Source: Paenibacillus sp. SY21-1 | Lineage (GTDB): Bacteria > Bacillota > Bacilli > Paenibacillales > Paenibacillaceae | DNA length: 64,000 bases | NCBI RefSeq assembly: GCF_005222705.1 | Contig: NZ_STGF01000009.1 | Coordinates: 1 to 64,000 of the forward strand | Direction: 5' to 3' | Part shown: positions 62,787 through 64,000 of the stretch, one piece after another | Layout: each line of letters begins with the position of its first letter | How positions within the stretch are numbered: position 1 is the first letter of the stretch | Translations under genes and position numbers: made by a program | The notes under the pieces: model-generated | What the model saw: the letters and a program-made list of their open reading frames with translations, nothing else | Told to the model about the DNA's origin: nothing | Databases searched by the model: none

Positions 62787-62845
62787 AAAAGTAACTACAT
62801 TGACAAAAGTAATCAGTGTGCGTATACTGTGTTTATCATAGTTAC
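62787..62845 (+). promoter_or_regulatory. Promoter of the nitroreductase gene within an inverted repeat
   Basis: TTGACA (62800-62805), a 17-nt spacer and TATACT (62823-62828) form a near-consensus promoter. It is bracketed by GTAACTA (62791-62797) and TAGTTAC (62839-62845). AAAAGTAA recurs directly. The arrangement suits a redox-sensing repressor. Confidence 0.65.
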
Positions 62846-62878
62846 AGTTAGATTAGACCATATTCAGGAGGGAAACTC

Positions 62879-63529
62879 ATGTCTCAAACCCAAGTAGGAA
62901 CAGAAGCGCAAGCAGCTTTTTATGACGTGCTGACCAGCCGTCGTTCGGTACGCAAATATGATACAACGGCTGTTATTTCGCAGGAAGAAATTACGGAGCT
63001 GTTGGAAATTGCCACTAAGGCGCCATCGTCCTCCAACATGCAGCCGTGGCGCTTCCTGGTCATCACTAATCAGGAAATCAAGCAAAAGCTTGTGCCTGTC
63101 GCCTTCAACCAGCAGCAGGTAGCTGAAGCTTCGGCCATCGTCATTGTGCTTGCCGACCTCGAAATGTACACCTTGTCGGAGAAAATCTACGGAGCTGCCG
63201 TGACCGCCGGCTTTATGTCCGAGGAAGTGGCAAGCAATTTCGTCCAGAACTCGACTAAAATGTACTCCAGCCTGCCGGCCGAGCGCCTGAAGGAAATTGC
63301 GGTTTTCGATACGGGGCTTGTGGCTATGCAGCTGATGCTGGCAGCGCGCGCGAAAGGGTTTGACACAGTGCCTATGGGCGGTTACAATCGCGATCAGGTT
63401 AAAGAAATGTTCAACATTTCAGACCGGTATCTCCCTACGCTAATGCTGCCTATCGGCAAAGCAGCTGTGGAAGGCCACCCGTCGGTTCGCCTGCCGATTG
63501 CCGACATTACATTTTTCAACAGTCTATAA
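62879..63529 (+). CDS. Nitroreductase-family NAD(P)H-dependent flavoprotein
   Basis: A 216-residue FMN enzyme. SRRSVRKY near residue 20 and APSSSNMQPWRFLV near 49-62 bind FMN, and PMGGYNRDQVKEMF sits near 161. The family includes YodC, YdgI and MhqN of Bacillus, which reduce quinones and nitro compounds and are induced by electrophiles. The promoter, framed by an inverted repeat, supports repressor control of this type. AGGAGGG precedes the ATG. Monocistronic, with its own terminator. Confidence 0.9.
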   Translation: MSQTQVGTEAQAAFYDVLTSRRSVRKYDTTAVISQEEITELLEIATKAPSSSNMQPWRFLVITNQEIKQKLVPVAFNQQQVAEASAIVIVLADLEMYTLSEKIYGAAVTAGFMSEEVASNFVQNSTKMYSSLPAERLKEIAVFDTGLVAMQLMLAARAKGFDTVPMGGYNRDQVKEMFNISDRYLPTLMLPIGKAAVEGHPSVRLPIADITFFNSL

Positions 63530-63548
63530 GCTGAATTCATAAACAAAC

Positions 63549-63580
63549 AAACCGGTCCTCCTTGCGGAAGGCCGGTTTAT
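63549..63580. terminator. Bidirectional terminator between nitroreductase and cmpA
   Basis: AAACCGG pairs with CCGGTTT with an inner CCT-AGG type helix around a TTGC loop, followed by TATTATTAT. Confidence 0.75.
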
Positions 63581-63613
63581 TATTATAAGCAGCTTATAGA
63601 CGGCGGCTGCCGC

Positions 63614-63757
63614 TCAATGCAGCTCGATTCCGTTCACTTGTTCCTTGGGTGCCTGCCGGTTGCGGTAAAAATACCAGCAGTCGTTGAGCAGCTTGATCTG
63701 GCGGCGGTCTTTCTTCTGGAATGCGCGCATCAATTGATTGCAAAGCCATTGCGGCAT
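63614..63757 (-). CDS. cmpA: Cortex morphogenetic protein CmpA
   Basis: A 47-residue protein matching CmpA: MPQWLCNQLMRAF followed by QIKLLNDCWYFYR, the two conserved blocks. In Bacillus CmpA delays spore cortex assembly by promoting degradation of SpoIVA in cells that fail to build the coat properly, together with ClpXP. The ATG at 63757 has GGGAGGAGG nine bases upstream; ATG 63763, six bases earlier, is an alternative. The C-terminal tail (about 12 residues after the core) exceeds the 37-residue Bacillus form. It is on the strand opposite the nitroreductase gene. Confidence 0.85.
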   Translation of the reverse strand: MPQWLCNQLMRAFQKKDRRQIKLLNDCWYFYRNRQAPKEQVNGIELH

Positions 63758-63831
63758 ACGCATGTTCCTCCTCCCGGTCGTACCTTGTTGTACTTATACC
63801 ATATGGGAGAGGGCTAATGTCCGTGCAGGTC

Positions 63832-64000
63832 CTACTGAATCGCCTGCTCTTCTTCGTATTCCTCATACCACTGCTCAAGCTGAGCCTGCAGCGCGCGAAT
63901 TTCGGTCAGCAGCGAAATCAGCGGGTAGGATTTCTCCTGAATGCCGGCGAAATCCTGCTCGAGTCCGTTGATGTAGTCCAAGCCGGACTGAATGCCGATA
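63832..64000 (-). CDS. C-terminal part of an acidic coiled-coil protein (cut by the window)
   Basis: The last 56 residues of a minus-strand gene are visible and end in TAG (63832-63834). They are helical and acidic, with Glu/Gln-rich heptads (EIRALQAQLEQWYEEYEEEQ), as in a coiled coil. The start lies beyond the window. No family recognised. It lies 68 nt upstream of cmpA. Confidence 0.55.
   Translation of the reverse strand, partial: IGIQSGLDYINGLEQDFAGIQEKSYPLISLLTEIRALQAQLEQWYEEYEEEQAIQ

Noticed and set aside
63594..63878. A 94-residue minus-strand frame
   Set aside because: The real gene in another frame is cmpA, with a matching family core and ribosome site.
1..64000. CRISPR arrays, tRNA, rRNA, T-box leaders, prophage genes
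   Set aside because: Looked for regularly spaced repeats, T-box specifier/antiterminator sequences and phage genes; none seen.

Overview
This window looks like a chromosomal segment of a moderately GC-rich, endospore-forming Firmicute of the Paenibacillus/Cohnella type. The evidence is strong AGGAGG-type ribosome binding sites, frequent TTG/GTG starts, sigma-A promoters, and sporulation genes: an H-type small acid-soluble spore protein, the cortex morphogenetic protein CmpA, a KinB-like sensor kinase and KapB. Most genes are housekeeping or carbohydrate/stress functions. No rRNA, tRNA, CRISPR array, prophage or complete insertion sequence was seen.

Layout. 1-118: the 3' end of a group II intron (domains V and VI), cut by the window edge. 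148-5.4 kb: PAS/XRE regulator, BaiN-type flavoprotein, alpha/beta hydrolase, KinB-like kinase, a 44-aa small protein. 5.4-10.7 kb: bacilliredoxin and nadE, a probable copper pair (DUF4198-like secreted protein and CopC-CopD fusion), acpS. 10.9-18 kb: cytosolic GH3 beta-glucosidase, YjzC-like protein, cytochrome c lipoprotein, AraC regulator overlapping mutY, KDPG aldolase, a YdeI-domain protein. 18-24.2 kb: helD, anchored transglutaminase, cvfC, rpiA. 24.2-26 kb: a quinone-detoxification operon (mhqO-like dioxygenase and FMN reductase) behind two MhqR-like operators. 26-31.6 kb: MBL hydrolase, Gfo/Idh/MocA oxidoreductase, an internally deleted FAD oxidase coupled to a half-size MFS protein, ABC-F ATPase. 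31.7-31.9 kb: a MITE-like element. 32-38.2 kb: minus-strand sugar regulon (GntR/LacI-type regulator, GH125 mannosidase, binding lipoprotein, two permeases). 38.2-46.3 kb: manganese-type CDF exporter behind a long structured leader, NlpC/P60 hydrolase, VTT membrane protein, ACT-malic enzyme, UgtP-like glycosyltransferase, kapB, SGNH hydrolase. 46.4-53.5 kb: glutamate synthase large subunit, PilZ protein, mannose-1-phosphate guanylyltransferase, zinc-ribbon protein. 53.6-64 kb: ABC-2 exporter, cardiolipin synthase, spore proteins, cupredoxin, DedA, thioredoxin-like and MBL proteins, tex, nitroreductase, cmpA, and the end of a coiled-coil gene.

How the genes fit together. The sugar locus is self-contained: a repressor of AraR architecture, a cytosolic exo-mannosidase and one ABC importer lacking its own ATPase, which is the normal arrangement when a shared MsmX-type ATPase is used. 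Electrophile and thiol stress recurs (bacilliredoxin, MhqO-like dioxygenase, FMN reductase, nitroreductase). Copper handling recurs (DUF4198-like protein, CopCD, cupredoxin). No clearly new multi-gene system is evident. The most informative oddities are the truncated group II intron, the deleted oxidase that kept its translational coupling, the dual MhqR-like operators, the MITE-like element and the long leader ahead of the metal exporter.
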